Notes under the pieces: generated by a model
What the model was told of the DNA's origin: nothing
Seen by the model: only the letters and a program-made list of their open reading frames with translations
Databases searched by the model: none
Position numbers and translations under genes: made by a program
Shown here: one piece after another, positions 42,157 to 51,364 of the stretch
Position numbering within the stretch: the stretch's first letter is position 1
How the letters are laid out: every line of letters begins with the position of its first letter
DNA from: Bacteroidales bacterium
GTDB taxonomy: Bacteria > Bacteroidota > Bacteroidia > Bacteroidales > UBA932
Direction: 5' to 3'
DNA length: 64,000 bases
NCBI GenBank assembly: GCA_012522855.1
Contig: JAAYJQ010000002.1
Coordinates: forward strand, 1-64,000

Positions 42157-43686
42157 TCAATCCTCTTTTCTGAGCGTTTTCTCCGGCTTCATCTGGGGGA
42201 AGAACAAGACATCCTGAATGGTGCTCTGTCCGGTCATGAACATAGTCAGCCGGTCGATGCCGATCCCAAGTCCGGAGGTTGGCGGCATCCCGTATTCAAG
42301 GGCGCGCACGAAATCGTAGTCGATGAACATGGCCTCGTCGTCCCCGTGGCTCTTGAGGGCGGCCTGCTCCTTGAAGCGCTCCAGCTGGTCAATCGGGTCG
42401 TTGAGTTCAGAATAGGCGTTCGCCAGTTCTTTTCCGTTCACGAAGAGTTCAAAACGTTCGGTGAGATCCGGGTTGTCGCGGTGGCGCTTCGTGAGGGGAG
42501 ACATCGCCACCGGATAGTCGATTACGTAGGTCGGTTGGATGAAATGCTTTTCGCAATATTCCCCGAAGATCGCGTCGATCAGCTTGCCCTCGCCCATGGA
42601 AGGCTTGGTCTCGATATGCAGTTTCGCGCAGGTTTCGCGCAGTTGATCTTCGTTCATTCCCTCGATGTCCACGCCGGCATATTCCCGGATGGCATCTAGG
42701 ATCGGCACGCGTTTGTAAGGGGCCTTGAAGTCCACCTCGTGCCCGTCGATGTTGACAACGGTCGTTTCGTGCAGCTTGAGAGCGATGATTTCAAGCATTT
42801 TCTCCACGAATTCCATCATCCAGAGGTAGTCCTTGTAGGCGACATAGATCTCCATACAGGTGAATTCCGGGTTGTGCATCTTGTCCATGCCCTCGTTGCG
42901 GAAATCCTTCGCGAATTCGTACACTCCGTTGTAGCCTCCGACAATCAGGCGTTTGAGATAGAGTTCATTGGCAACCCGCAAGTAGAGATCGATGTCCAGG
43001 GCGTTGTGGTGGGTAATGAACGGACGTGCCGCCGCGCCGCCCGGAATGGATTGCAGGATGGGAGTTTCTACTTCCAGGCAGCCCGCCTGGTTGAAGTATT
43101 CCCGCATCGTGGCGATGATTTGCGCCCGCTGCACGAATACATCCTTGACGTGGGGATTGACAATCAGGTCCACGCATCGCCGCCGGTAGCGGAATTCGGG
43201 ATCAGTCATGGCATCGTGCACCACCCCGTCGGCCTCCTTGACAATGGGAAGGACGCGGAGGGACTTGCTCAGCACGGTGATTTCCTTGGCATGCACGCTG
43301 AGCTGGCCGGTCTGGGTGATGAAGGCGAATCCTTTGATGCCGATGATGTCACCGATGTCCAGCAGTTTTTTCCAGACCGTGTTGTAAAGGGTCTTGTCTT
43401 CTTCCGGACAGATTTCATCACGCTTGACATAGATCTGGATCCGGCCGGTCGCATCCTGCAATTCGCCGAAAGAAGCGGCGCCCATGATCCGGTGGGACAT
43501 CAGGCGGCCGGCGATGCACACGTCGGAGCAGTTGCCCTCCTCGGGATCATATTCCTCGGCAATGCCTTTGGCGGATGCGTTGACGGGATAGAGCGCGGCA
43601 GGATAGGGATCGATGCCCAGTTCCCGCAACTTTGCGAGGGATTCTCTGCGGATGATCTCCTGCTCGGAGAGTTCTGAGTTCGTCAT
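42157..43686 (-). CDS. lysS: lysyl-tRNA synthetase, class II
   Basis: 509 residues. N-terminal OB anticodon-binding domain ([27 protein letters not shown]), class II motif 2 ([23 protein letters not shown]) and motif 3 ([13 protein letters not shown]). Divergent from recJ. Confidence 0.97.
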   Translation of the reverse strand: MTNSELSEQEIIRRESLAKLRELGIDPYPAALYPVNASAKGIAEEYDPEEGNCSDVCIAGRLMSHRIMGAASFGELQDATGRIQIYVKRDEICPEEDKTLYNTVWKKLLDIGDIIGIKGFAFITQTGQLSVHAKEITVLSKSLRVLPIVKEADGVVHDAMTDPEFRYRRRCVDLIVNPHVKDVFVQRAQIIATMREYFNQAGCLEVETPILQSIPGGAAARPFITHHNALDIDLYLRVANELYLKRLIVGGYNGVYEFAKDFRNEGMDKMHNPEFTCMEIYVAYKDYLWMMEFVEKMLEIIALKLHETTVVNIDGHEVDFKAPYKRVPILDAIREYAGVDIEGMNEDQLRETCAKLHIETKPSMGEGKLIDAIFGEYCEKHFIQPTYVIDYPVAMSPLTKRHRDNPDLTERFELFVNGKELANAYSELNDPIDQLERFKEQAALKSHGDDEAMFIDYDFVRALEYGMPPTSGLGIGIDRLTMFMTGQSTIQDVLFFPQMKPEKTLRKED

Positions 43687-43738
43687 ATGAGTAATCCTTT
43701 AGCAGTCAATAATAAAACCGTCCTCTGACAGCAAAATA

Positions 43739-43746
43739 CAAAAGTA
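43739..43746 (-). promoter_or_regulatory. -7 promoter box of lysS
   Basis: TACTTTTG on the minus strand, about 52 bases before the lysS ATG. Confidence 0.45.
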
Positions 43747-43779
43747 GCACTTTTAATTTACATTCTGAAATTAAATCCG

Positions 43780-43787
43780 TATCTTTG
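43780..43787 (+). promoter_or_regulatory. -7 promoter box of recJ (probably leaderless)
   Basis: TATCTTTG, perfect consensus, followed by six bases and the ATG. Confidence 0.6.
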
Positions 43788-43793
43788 TATACT

Positions 43794-45527
43794 ATGGTCA
43801 AAGAGCGCAAATGGATTCTGAGTGAGCCTGCCGATCCCGAAAAGGTGGAGCGTCTGTCCACTGAACTCGGCATCGACAAGGTGCTTGCCGACTTGCTCGT
43901 GAAGCGGGGCGTGGAGACCTTCGAACAAGCCCGCTCTTTCTTCCGTCCCAGCTTGGATGACCTGCATGATCCCTTCCTGATGAAGGACATGGACAAGGCG
44001 GTCGCTCGGGTCCGGAAGGCGATCACTTCCGAAGAGAAGATTTTGGTATACGGAGATTATGATGTAGACGGCACGACGGCCGTCTCTTTAGTCTATTCCT
44101 TCCTGCGTCGGTATTCTTCGCAGGTTGATTTTTACATACCCGACCGCTACGACGAAGGGTACGGGGTTTCTTACAAAGGGATCGACTGGGCTTCAGACAA
44201 TGGTTTCGGGCTGATCATCACCCTGGACTGCGGCATCAAGGCCAACGAGAAGGTGGAATACGCGGCCGGAAAGGGGATTGATGTTATCATCTGCGACCAT
44301 CATCTTCCGGAGGAAACGCTGCCCTCTGCCGTGGCGGTGCTGGATCCGAAGCGAGCGGATGACCACTATCCCTTTGACGATTTGTCCGGCTGCGGAGTCG
44401 GCTTCAAACTTGTGCAGGCCTATTCCCAGCAATACAACATACCGTTCGAGACGCTGATCCCTCTGCTGGATCTGCTGGTCGTGAGTATTTCGTCCGATCT
44501 GGTTTCCATGGTGGGAGAGAACCGGGTGCTGGCGCACTTCGGGTTGAAACAGTTGAACGAAAATCCCCGCAAGGGGTTGTCGGCGATGGCGACCCTGTCG
44601 AAGCTCGAGCCCGGACATCTGACGATCGACGACATCGTGTTCAAGATCGGTCCGCGCATCAACGCGGCTGGCCGGATGGAGACCGGCAGGTTGGCTGTGG
44701 AACTCCTGACCGCTTCCGACGACAAGAACGCGATTGTGATCGGGACGCAAATCAACGACAATAACAACGCGCGCAAAAGCATAGACCGGGAAATCACCCA
44801 GGAAGCGCTGGAAATGGTCCAGAACGGGACGGCGCTTTCTCGTGAGAATGTGGCTATCGTTTACAAGCCGACTTGGAACAAAGGTGTCGTCGGCATCGTG
44901 GCGTCCCGGTTGGTCGAGGCCTATTACAAGCCGACGATCGTGCTGACGAAGTCGAACGGATTCGTGACCGGGTCCGCCCGCTCCGTCTCGGGATTCGATC
45001 TGTACGAGGCCATTGAAAGCTGCTCGGATCTGCTGGAGAATTTCGGCGGACATGTTTATGCCGCGGGATTGACGCTCAAGGAGTCTAATTTGAAGGAGTT
45101 CGTGCGCAGGATCGACAAGTTCATCGCTGAGAAGATCACGCGGGAGATGCTGACCCCTGTGACGGAGATCGACGCGAAATTGGAATTCTCGCAGATCACG
45201 CCCAAATTCTTTCGGATTCTGAAGCAGTTCCAACCCTTCGGGCCGGGCAACAGCAATCCGGTCTTCCTGACCGAAAATGTGTCGGACGGGGGCAATGGGC
45301 GCAAGGTCGGCGCCGGCGGGGTGCATATGAAGTTGGACTTGATCGACGAAAACCAGCCGTTCCACCAGATTCCCGCCATCGCCTTCAACATGTCTGAATA
45401 TTTTGACTACATCAAGGCGGGCAATCCCTTCGATATCTGCTATTCGATCGTGGAGAATTACTACCGCGGCAACTCGAATCTCCAGCTCCGCATCAAAGAC
45501 ATCAAGGAACGAGAGGAATTTTTATAA
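43794..45527 (+). CDS. recJ: single-stranded-DNA-specific exonuclease RecJ
   Basis: 5'-3' ssDNA exonuclease of recombination and mismatch repair. The 577-residue protein has DHH-phosphoesterase motifs: YGDYDVDGTTAVSL, ITLDCGIKANE, VIICDHHLPEE (DHH), the DHHA1 part with GFVTGSARSVSG and ENFGGHVYAAGLTL, and a C-terminal OB domain (FQPFGPGNSNPVF). The ATG three codons after an in-frame TTG is used because it lies six bases from the promoter box. Confidence 0.95.
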   Translation: MVKERKWILSEPADPEKVERLSTELGIDKVLADLLVKRGVETFEQARSFFRPSLDDLHDPFLMKDMDKAVARVRKAITSEEKILVYGDYDVDGTTAVSLVYSFLRRYSSQVDFYIPDRYDEGYGVSYKGIDWASDNGFGLIITLDCGIKANEKVEYAAGKGIDVIICDHHLPEETLPSAVAVLDPKRADDHYPFDDLSGCGVGFKLVQAYSQQYNIPFETLIPLLDLLVVSISSDLVSMVGENRVLAHFGLKQLNENPRKGLSAMATLSKLEPGHLTIDDIVFKIGPRINAAGRMETGRLAVELLTASDDKNAIVIGTQINDNNNARKSIDREITQEALEMVQNGTALSRENVAIVYKPTWNKGVVGIVASRLVEAYYKPTIVLTKSNGFVTGSARSVSGFDLYEAIESCSDLLENFGGHVYAAGLTLKESNLKEFVRRIDKFIAEKITREMLTPVTEIDAKLEFSQITPKFFRILKQFQPFGPGNSNPVFLTENVSDGGNGRKVGAGGVHMKLDLIDENQPFHQIPAIAFNMSEYFDYIKAGNPFDICYSIVENYYRGNSNLQLRIKDIKEREEFL

Positions 45528-45554
45528 CCGTCGGAGCAAATTATCCCGATTTTG

Positions 45555-46457
45555 TCAAGATTGGGCGGCGCGGCTGCGGTTGACGAGCGCGACGCCGCCG
45601 AAGACGAAAATGATCGCAAGAATTTTCTGCCAAGTGAGGGAGTCCATGCCTGTCCAGATACTGAAAATCGCTGCGATGATGGGCTGGAGATATGCGTACA
45701 TACTGACGATGGTGGGCCGGATCGACTTTTGCCCGAACGGGATCAGGAAATAGCAGACGAAGGTTGCAAAGAGTATCAGAAACCCGATTTCCAGCCAGAC
45801 TTCCGTCGTGATCACGCTGAAATCCGTCAGCATAAGTTTCCCTGCGGACAGCGGCAGTGAAATCAGCAAGGCAGACAGGAACATCCACTTCATGAACGTA
45901 ATCACCTTGTATTTCTGGATCAATGGGCGGAAGATGCCCAGATAAGCCGAGAAACTGAGTCCGTTGGCCACTAGCAAGGCATAGCCGGCAGGCGTGGTGG
46001 CCTCAACATCGTTGTGGGCGTGTACGGAATTGTAGATCAGGAATAGGATTCCGCAGAGACTGAGCAGTACGCCGCCTATTTTCTTGAGCGTGATCGGCTC
46101 TTTCAGGGCGAAATAGGCGATGAACAACGTGAAGATGGGGGAGAGGGTTCCCACTACGCCGATGTCGATCGGAGTCGCCATCGTGACGGCCTTCAAGAAC
46201 GTAAACTGGGGGATGAACAGGCCCAGCACCGAAGCGATTACGATTTTCCCCATATCTCGGGCCGGGACTTTTTCTTTGGGAAGGAAGAGGGAAATGAGCC
46301 AGAAGAGCGCGGTGGCTCCAACAGCCCGCATCGTAAACAGGGCGATCGGGGTAACTGCATCGGCATTCGCGATGTCCTTGGACGTAACCAAATTGATCCC
46401 GAAAATCGTGTAGGCCAATCCCAGCGCCAGATGTCCTTTCCAGTTTCCCTGTTTCAT
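45555..46457 (-). CDS. DMT-superfamily (EamA) transporter
   Basis: 300 residues, ten predicted helices in two EamA repeats (NLVTSKDIANADAVTPIALFTMRAV... and VANGLSFSAYLGIFRPLIQKY...). Inner-membrane exporter or permease of small metabolites; substrate unknown. Upstream frame extension is discarded because it contains the promoter box and Cys-rich unlikely sequence. Confidence 0.9.
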   Translation of the reverse strand: MKQGNWKGHLALGLAYTIFGINLVTSKDIANADAVTPIALFTMRAVGATALFWLISLFLPKEKVPARDMGKIVIASVLGLFIPQFTFLKAVTMATPIDIGVVGTLSPIFTLFIAYFALKEPITLKKIGGVLLSLCGILFLIYNSVHAHNDVEATTPAGYALLVANGLSFSAYLGIFRPLIQKYKVITFMKWMFLSALLISLPLSAGKLMLTDFSVITTEVWLEIGFLILFATFVCYFLIPFGQKSIRPTIVSMYAYLQPIIAAIFSIWTGMDSLTWQKILAIIFVFGGVALVNRSRAAQS

Positions 46458-46504
46458 ATTCCCGAATCCGTTTTCAACCCCTGCCGTGCCGGATCTTTGC
46501 CTGC

Positions 46505-46512
46505 AAAAGTAG
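46505..46512 (-). promoter_or_regulatory. -7 promoter box of the EamA transporter gene
   Basis: TACTTTTG on the minus strand, 47 bases before the ATG. Confidence 0.45.
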
Positions 46513-46573
46513 CAAATCTTCCGGAATTCGGGATAGCGTGACCGCAAGCAGTTGATCTACAATGAAATCATTG

Positions 46574-46605
46574 TTTTCACCCCCGCTTGCAGGAGGGGGT
46601 GAAAA
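46574..46605. terminator. inverted repeat after the MotA/TolQ-like gene
   Basis: TTTTCACCCCC and GGGGGTGAAAA form an 11-bp stem with a 10-base loop. No T-run follows on either strand beyond the stem itself, so it may be a weak terminator. Confidence 0.45.
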
Positions 46606-46662
46606 TATCCATCTTATTGTTTTTCAGAATATTATGGTCACGGTTGGTTGTCCACGCCAGGA

Positions 46663-47028
46663 TCAGATCCGGGGCTTCTGGATCAGGCGGACAATCAGAG
46701 AGACAAGGAGAAGAAGGCTTCCGTAGATGGCGGGGATCAGGGTGACCTTGAAGCCGCCCCAAATGATGCCGGCGGCGATGTCAGCGTTTCCCTGTAGGAA
46801 ACCGGTCATCTGTGTCAGGCCGAACAGGGTTCCGAGGATCCCGATACAGAAGGCGGAGAGCCCGATTTCCTTGATCCAGTTGGGCGCTTTCCAGGCAGCG
46901 GCGAAGATTGCGACCAAAAGCAGGGTCATCAATGCCATCCAGAACGGACCGCCTTCGATGAAATAGGAAAACACGGATGAATGAGGTGTCGTAGGGGCGC
47001 CGGAAATGGCTTGTATAAAAGTTGTCAT
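46663..47028 (-). CDS. small MotA/TolQ/ExbB-like membrane protein
   Basis: 121 residues with three helices. The segment GILGTLFGLTQMTGFLQG...AAGIIWGGFKVTLIPAIYGSL resembles the pore helices of MotA/TolQ/ExbB channels (GLLGTVxG...AxxxTxxGL). It lacks the large cytoplasmic domain, and no ExbD/MotB partner is adjacent. Possible single-domain member of the family; function unknown. Divergent from the LytTR regulator gene. Confidence 0.7.
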   Translation of the reverse strand: MTTFIQAISGAPTTPHSSVFSYFIEGGPFWMALMTLLLVAIFAAAWKAPNWIKEIGLSAFCIGILGTLFGLTQMTGFLQGNADIAAGIIWGGFKVTLIPAIYGSLLLLVSLIVRLIQKPRI

Positions 47029-47193
47029 GGTGATGTGTTTTTGGTTTGTAATAAATACGCGGGCGCTGAAATGACTTTCGCGTCCGAGGCAAAGGTGGGG
47101 AGTATCCCGGATTATTCCAAGGTCAAATCCCGGCTCGGATCGGCTGAATCCCCGAAGAAGGCTTTCTGCTATGGTAAGGGCGGTTTCGGCTCC

Positions 47194-47223
47194 TTGCGGC
47201 TTCCCCGGGAAACGCTATCTTTG
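47194..47223 (+). promoter_or_regulatory. promoter of the LytTR gene (-33 and -7), probably leaderless
   Basis: TTG at 47194-47196, 19 bases, then TATCTTTG at 47216-47223. The in-frame GTG at 47230 follows after exactly six bases. This fixes the start of the gene. Confidence 0.6.
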
Positions 47224-47229
47224 TCTCCG

Positions 47230-47925
47230 GTGAAAACATTTCTATCTCTCGCATATTGGATTGTCGCTCCGTTGTTTCTTGCCTTGGTGTTCCTCAGTTT
47301 GGGATATTCATTCGGAGAAGCGCTTCTGCTGGCCGTTTTGTTCCTTCCCGGCGCCTTGGCTTTCAAGTTTTGCGTTCCGCGGATTTTTTGTGAGCCCCGG
47401 AATTCCCGGGCCGGGAATCTGGTCTGGCTCGCGCTGGCGGTGCTTACGCTCGAAGCCTTCCTCATGCTTTCGGCGCATCTGTGGATGTTCGAGAAGTTTC
47501 GGGGAATCATGCTGAATCCCGCTTTCATCGCCTTGATTCTGGGTGGTGTTTATGTTGGTGACAGATTCACTTCCAAATGGTTGAACTCTCGCTATCCAAC
47601 GGAATGGCAGCCGGTCACCTTTCTTTCGCAGCGGAATAGGATCACGCTTCGCAGGGGGGAGATTGAATATGTCGAGTCGCTGGATGCGGAGGTGGCTGTC
47701 CATGCAACGGACGGGAGGGTCTTTTCCAACCGGACGCCCATTTCTCATTGGGAGGCCTTGTTGGGGGAAGGCTTCATTCGGATTCATCGTTCCTTTCTCG
47801 TGAACCGCTCCTGTCTGTTTTCCGTCAGTTCCCGATCTGTCATCCTGCGCTCGCGTGTAGAAATTCCTGTTTCCAGAAAATACAAGGATTCCGTGGCCCG
47901 TTTCCGGGACATGGAATACAGCTAG
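47230..47925 (+). CDS. membrane-bound LytTR-domain transcriptional regulator
   Basis: 231 residues from a GTG start. Four hydrophobic segments occupy the first ~120 residues (LAYWIVAPLFLALVFLSLGYSF, LLLAVLFLPGALAF, LVWLALAVLTLEAFL, AFIALILGGVYVG), followed by a LytTR DNA-binding domain (VTFLSQRNRITLRRGEIEYVES, FIRIHRSFLVNRSCL). Such membrane LytTR proteins often control their own or a neighbouring operon. The frame stays open far upstream, but that part overlaps the MotA-like gene's promoter side and carries no domain. The last four bases overlap the end of aroK. Confidence 0.85.
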   Translation: MKTFLSLAYWIVAPLFLALVFLSLGYSFGEALLLAVLFLPGALAFKFCVPRIFCEPRNSRAGNLVWLALAVLTLEAFLMLSAHLWMFEKFRGIMLNPAFIALILGGVYVGDRFTSKWLNSRYPTEWQPVTFLSQRNRITLRRGEIEYVESLDAEVAVHATDGRVFSNRTPISHWEALLGEGFIRIHRSFLVNRSCLFSVSSRSVILRSRVEIPVSRKYKDSVARFRDMEYS

Positions 47926-48449
47926 CGGAGCAGGTCTCGGATTTCGCGGGCAATCCCCTCGGAGGATTTGCCGTCGATGTCGATTATCAGCTCCGCGATG
48001 GATTCGTAGAGAGGTTCCCGCTGCTCCAGCAGGGTTTCAATGCGGGCACGGAGGCTGCTGCCTCCTTGGAGCATCGGACGGGATGCGGCTTCCGGCCGGA
48101 GGTTTGTTACCAGGGTCTCGACCGAAGCGCGAAGGTAGATGCATCTGGCATGTTGTCTGAGCAGGGAGCGGGAGTCGGGATGGGTGACTGTGCCTCCACC
48201 AAGTGAAAGGACGCAGTCCCGGTCCAGATCGTGGTTGATCATGAAAATCGTGTCGAGCGCCTCGGCTTCCATTTCCCGGAAGGCGGTTTCTCCCTCTTCC
48301 CGGAACAGTTCGGGGATTGTTTTCTCCTGTGTCTCTTCAATGAAGCGGTCCAGGTCGATCCATTCGAAACCTGGAAGGAGGTCTGCCAGGACGCTCCCTA
48401 CGCTGCTTTTTCCGCAGCCCATGAATCCCGTGAGTGCAATCGCGCGCAT
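47922..48449 (-). CDS. aroK: shikimate kinase
   Basis: ATP-dependent phosphorylation of shikimate. The 175-residue protein shows P-loop GFMGCGKSS, the DLDRFIEE Asp pair, FREEGETAFREMEAEAL and SLGGGTVT. Last gene of the exbB-to-aroK run, starting one base inside the parC stop. Confidence 0.94.
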   Translation of the reverse strand: MRAIALTGFMGCGKSSVGSVLADLLPGFEWIDLDRFIEETQEKTIPELFREEGETAFREMEAEALDTIFMINHDLDRDCVLSLGGGTVTHPDSRSLLRQHARCIYLRASVETLVTNLRPEAASRPMLQGGSSLRARIETLLEQREPLYESIAELIIDIDGKSSEGIAREIRDLLR

Positions 48450-51325
48450 CAGAATAAAGTCGGCTCTTCGATGTCAGGGAGGTCTTCGATGTCCGGAAGC
48501 TTGCCGCCAAACTGATCCAGAATGTCGCTTGCATCGATCGTCTTGCGCTGTTTGGGAGCCTTCTTTTTGGAAGCGGCAGGTGTCTTCGCCGGCTTTGGCG
48601 CAACCTCGGGTTCAGCAGCGGGCTTTTCCTCGACAGTCGGTTTTTCAGCCGGTACGGTCGGTGCTTCGGATACGGTTTCAGCCGCCTTCACTGCCGGATC
48701 GTCCTCCGGTTCCTCGGGTGCGATGTCATTTTCTGGCTCGTGAAGCGGCTCCACGAATCTTACCTTCTTGACGGTATAGGCATGGCATTTCTTTCCATGG
48801 GCAGCGATACCCTTCTTGGCGATGAATGTTTCCGCGTCAAAGACTTCGGGATCCCGATGCTCATGTTTCTTTCCGAACGTTACCTGGAACCGCGGATACT
48901 TGTCGTCCGAAAGGGCCACGAGATAGGATTTCTGTCCTTCCGAAATGAACAGCATCGGGGTGTTGTCGCTGGGGATGAAGTTGAACCGCTTGATGTAGAA
49001 GTCTTTGCGATTCCCGTCGTAATACAGGGCCGTGTAGATTTTGTCGGGATCGAACTTCTCGATTGTGAGGATATCTCCCTGATATCGGTTGGACACGTCA
49101 AAGGAGGTGGTGTAGAAGGTGCCGTTCTTGAAGATGGCCAGGACTTTGTCGTCCTCGGCGAACTCGCCGAGATAGATGCCGCGTTCCTCGTCGTTGAGTT
49201 TTTGGATGTCGGCGTCGTACCAGATGTCCTTGCCCCCGATGGTGGACACGCCCTTGGATTTCAACTGAATCCGGGAGATCGGGTTCTTGGAAACCAAATT
49301 GCCGCGGGCACCCTTTCCTTTGATCAGGAGGGTTGAGAAGTCGTATTCAAATTGTGTTTTCTTCAATTTCGGACGCGGGCGCAGGTACACGCGGACCGTT
49401 TCGGCTTCTCCGTTGCGGTTGGCGGTAAACCAGAGGATCTTGGAGCCTTCGGCGCCGGTCGTGATGTCGTAGTCCTTGTCCCGGGTGACGGACGTGATGG
49501 CGAACCGCTTCGCATAGGAAACAGCGCTTTTCCCGTCCCTGTAGATGACGTTGTAAATGGTGCGTGTGTCACCTCGATTGAAAATGCCTACGTAGATGAG
49601 GTCCTTCCAAAAGAAGGCTTTGTCGGTGACTTTGCTCACCCGGTACTTGCCGTCCTTTGCGATGGCGATGATTTCGGACAGATCCGAGCAGTCGCAGACA
49701 TATTCCCCGTTGTCGTCCTTCTTCATACCGATGCCCGCGAACCCTTCGGAAAGGTTGGCATAGAGCTTGGCGTTTTTGCTGACGACTTTCGTGACTTCGA
49801 TGCTTTCGAAAGCGGTGATTTCGGTCAGACGCGGGAAGGCCTTGCCGTATTTCTCCTTCAAGGTCTTGAACCAGGAGATGGTGTGCTCGACGATGTGCTC
49901 GATCTTATCCCGGACGATTTCCATTTCGGCTTCAATCGCTGCAATCTTTTCGTCCATTGCTTTGGTATCGAACTTGGAAATTTTGCGGACCGGCTTCTCG
50001 ACCAATTTCAGGATGTCTTCCATCATAATTTGGCGGCGGAGCAGATCCTGGTAGGCCTTCATGGCCTTGAACACATCCTTCAGCTGGTTCTCCCAGGTGC
50101 GATGGTCCTGTTCAAGAATCTTGTAGATCCGGTTTTCAAAGAAAATTCGCTCGAGAGAATTGTTGTGCCATTGGTCTTCCAGTTCGGCCAGCCGGATTTC
50201 CAGTTCTTGTTTCAGCAGGTCGCGGGTGTGATGTGTGTCGTAGATGAGTATGTCTTTGACGGAGAGGAACTGCGGCTTGTTGTCCACGATCACGCAGGCG
50301 TTCGGAGCGATGTTGCACTCGCAATCCGTAAACGCATAGAGGGCATCGATGGTCTTGTCGGGCGAGACATCGTTGGGAAGATGGATCAGGATGTCCACTT
50401 TGTCTGTGGTCATATCCTCGATTTTCTTGATCTTGATCTTGCCCTTGTCCTTCGCTTTCAAGATGGAGTCTATCAACATCTGCGAGGTCTTCCCATAGGG
50501 GATCTCGGTGACCGCGATGGTGCTCTTGTCGATCTTTTCGATGCGCGCGCGAACCTTCACGGAACCGCCGCGTGCTCCGTCCTTGTAGTTGGAGCAGTCC
50601 GCGAAGCCTCCGGTGGGGAAGTCCGGGTAGATGGTGAAATCTTTGCCTTCCAGCACCCGGACCGAAGCGTCCAGGAGTTCGTTGAAGTTGTGGGGAAGGA
50701 TCTTGGAGGCCATACCGACGGCAATGCCTTCAGTGCCCTGGGCAAGCAGGAGCGGGAAACGGACCGGAAGTTCGGTCGGTTCCTGGTTGCGCCCGTCGTA
50801 GGACGTCATCCACTTCGTAACCTTGGGATCGAAGACGACCTCCTTGGCGAAATTGCTCAGCCGCGCTTCGATGTATCGAGGGGCGGCATTGCTGTCCCCG
50901 GTAAGGATGTTGCCCCAGTTCCCCTGGCAGTCGATCAGCAACCCTTTCTGGCCCAGTTGGACCAGGGCGCCGAGGATGGAAGCGTCTCCGTGGGGATGGT
51001 ACTGCATGGCTTGACCGACGATGTTCGCCACTTTGGTGTAACTACCGTCATCCATCTTGTACATCGCATGCAAAACTCTTCGCTGTACAGGCTTAAGACC
51101 GTCCACGATGTGTGGAACAGCACGCTGCAGAATGACATAGGACGAGTAATCCAAGAACCAGTCCTTGAACATTCTTGAAAGCTTGTATTTGCTGCTGTCG
51201 CTGCTCAAAAGTTTGTCGAACTTGCTCGAACGCTCCGATTTTGTCTCGTCAAGGGGTTCTTCGTTCAACTCCTCATCGTCGTTGTTCTTCTCTTCAGAAG
51301 GGATTCCCTCCCATTCCTCTGTCAT
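48449..51325 (-). CDS. parC: DNA topoisomerase IV subunit A (DNA gyrase A family)
   Basis: 958 residues. Breakage-reunion domain with catalytic Tyr in AAPRYIEARLS, preceded by RAVPHIVDGLKPVQRRVLHAMY and YHPHGDASI. The C-terminal beta-pinwheel is of the Bacteroidota ParC type (long, lacking a clear GyrA box), and the last ~110 residues are a Glu/Pro/Ala/Lys-rich tail (EPENDIAPEEPEDDPAVKAA) likely disordered. The partner subunit gene is not in the window. Confidence 0.92.
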   Translation of the reverse strand: MTEEWEGIPSEEKNNDDEELNEEPLDETKSERSSKFDKLLSSDSSKYKLSRMFKDWFLDYSSYVILQRAVPHIVDGLKPVQRRVLHAMYKMDDGSYTKVANIVGQAMQYHPHGDASILGALVQLGQKGLLIDCQGNWGNILTGDSNAAPRYIEARLSNFAKEVVFDPKVTKWMTSYDGRNQEPTELPVRFPLLLAQGTEGIAVGMASKILPHNFNELLDASVRVLEGKDFTIYPDFPTGGFADCSNYKDGARGGSVKVRARIEKIDKSTIAVTEIPYGKTSQMLIDSILKAKDKGKIKIKKIEDMTTDKVDILIHLPNDVSPDKTIDALYAFTDCECNIAPNACVIVDNKPQFLSVKDILIYDTHHTRDLLKQELEIRLAELEDQWHNNSLERIFFENRIYKILEQDHRTWENQLKDVFKAMKAYQDLLRRQIMMEDILKLVEKPVRKISKFDTKAMDEKIAAIEAEMEIVRDKIEHIVEHTISWFKTLKEKYGKAFPRLTEITAFESIEVTKVVSKNAKLYANLSEGFAGIGMKKDDNGEYVCDCSDLSEIIAIAKDGKYRVSKVTDKAFFWKDLIYVGIFNRGDTRTIYNVIYRDGKSAVSYAKRFAITSVTRDKDYDITTGAEGSKILWFTANRNGEAETVRVYLRPRPKLKKTQFEYDFSTLLIKGKGARGNLVSKNPISRIQLKSKGVSTIGGKDIWYDADIQKLNDEERGIYLGEFAEDDKVLAIFKNGTFYTTSFDVSNRYQGDILTIEKFDPDKIYTALYYDGNRKDFYIKRFNFIPSDNTPMLFISEGQKSYLVALSDDKYPRFQVTFGKKHEHRDPEVFDAETFIAKKGIAAHGKKCHAYTVKKVRFVEPLHEPENDIAPEEPEDDPAVKAAETVSEAPTVPAEKPTVEEKPAAEPEVAPKPAKTPAASKKKAPKQRKTIDASDILDQFGGKLPDIEDLPDIEEPTLF

Positions 51326-51364
51326 AATCCTTTTCCTCTCTTCTTATATTATTATTGTTTTTTC

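Noticed and set aside
46981..47229. Long N-terminal extension of the LytTR regulator
   Set aside because: The extra 83 codons overlap the start of the divergent MotA-like gene and carry no recognisable sequence; the GTG at 47230 has a well-placed promoter.
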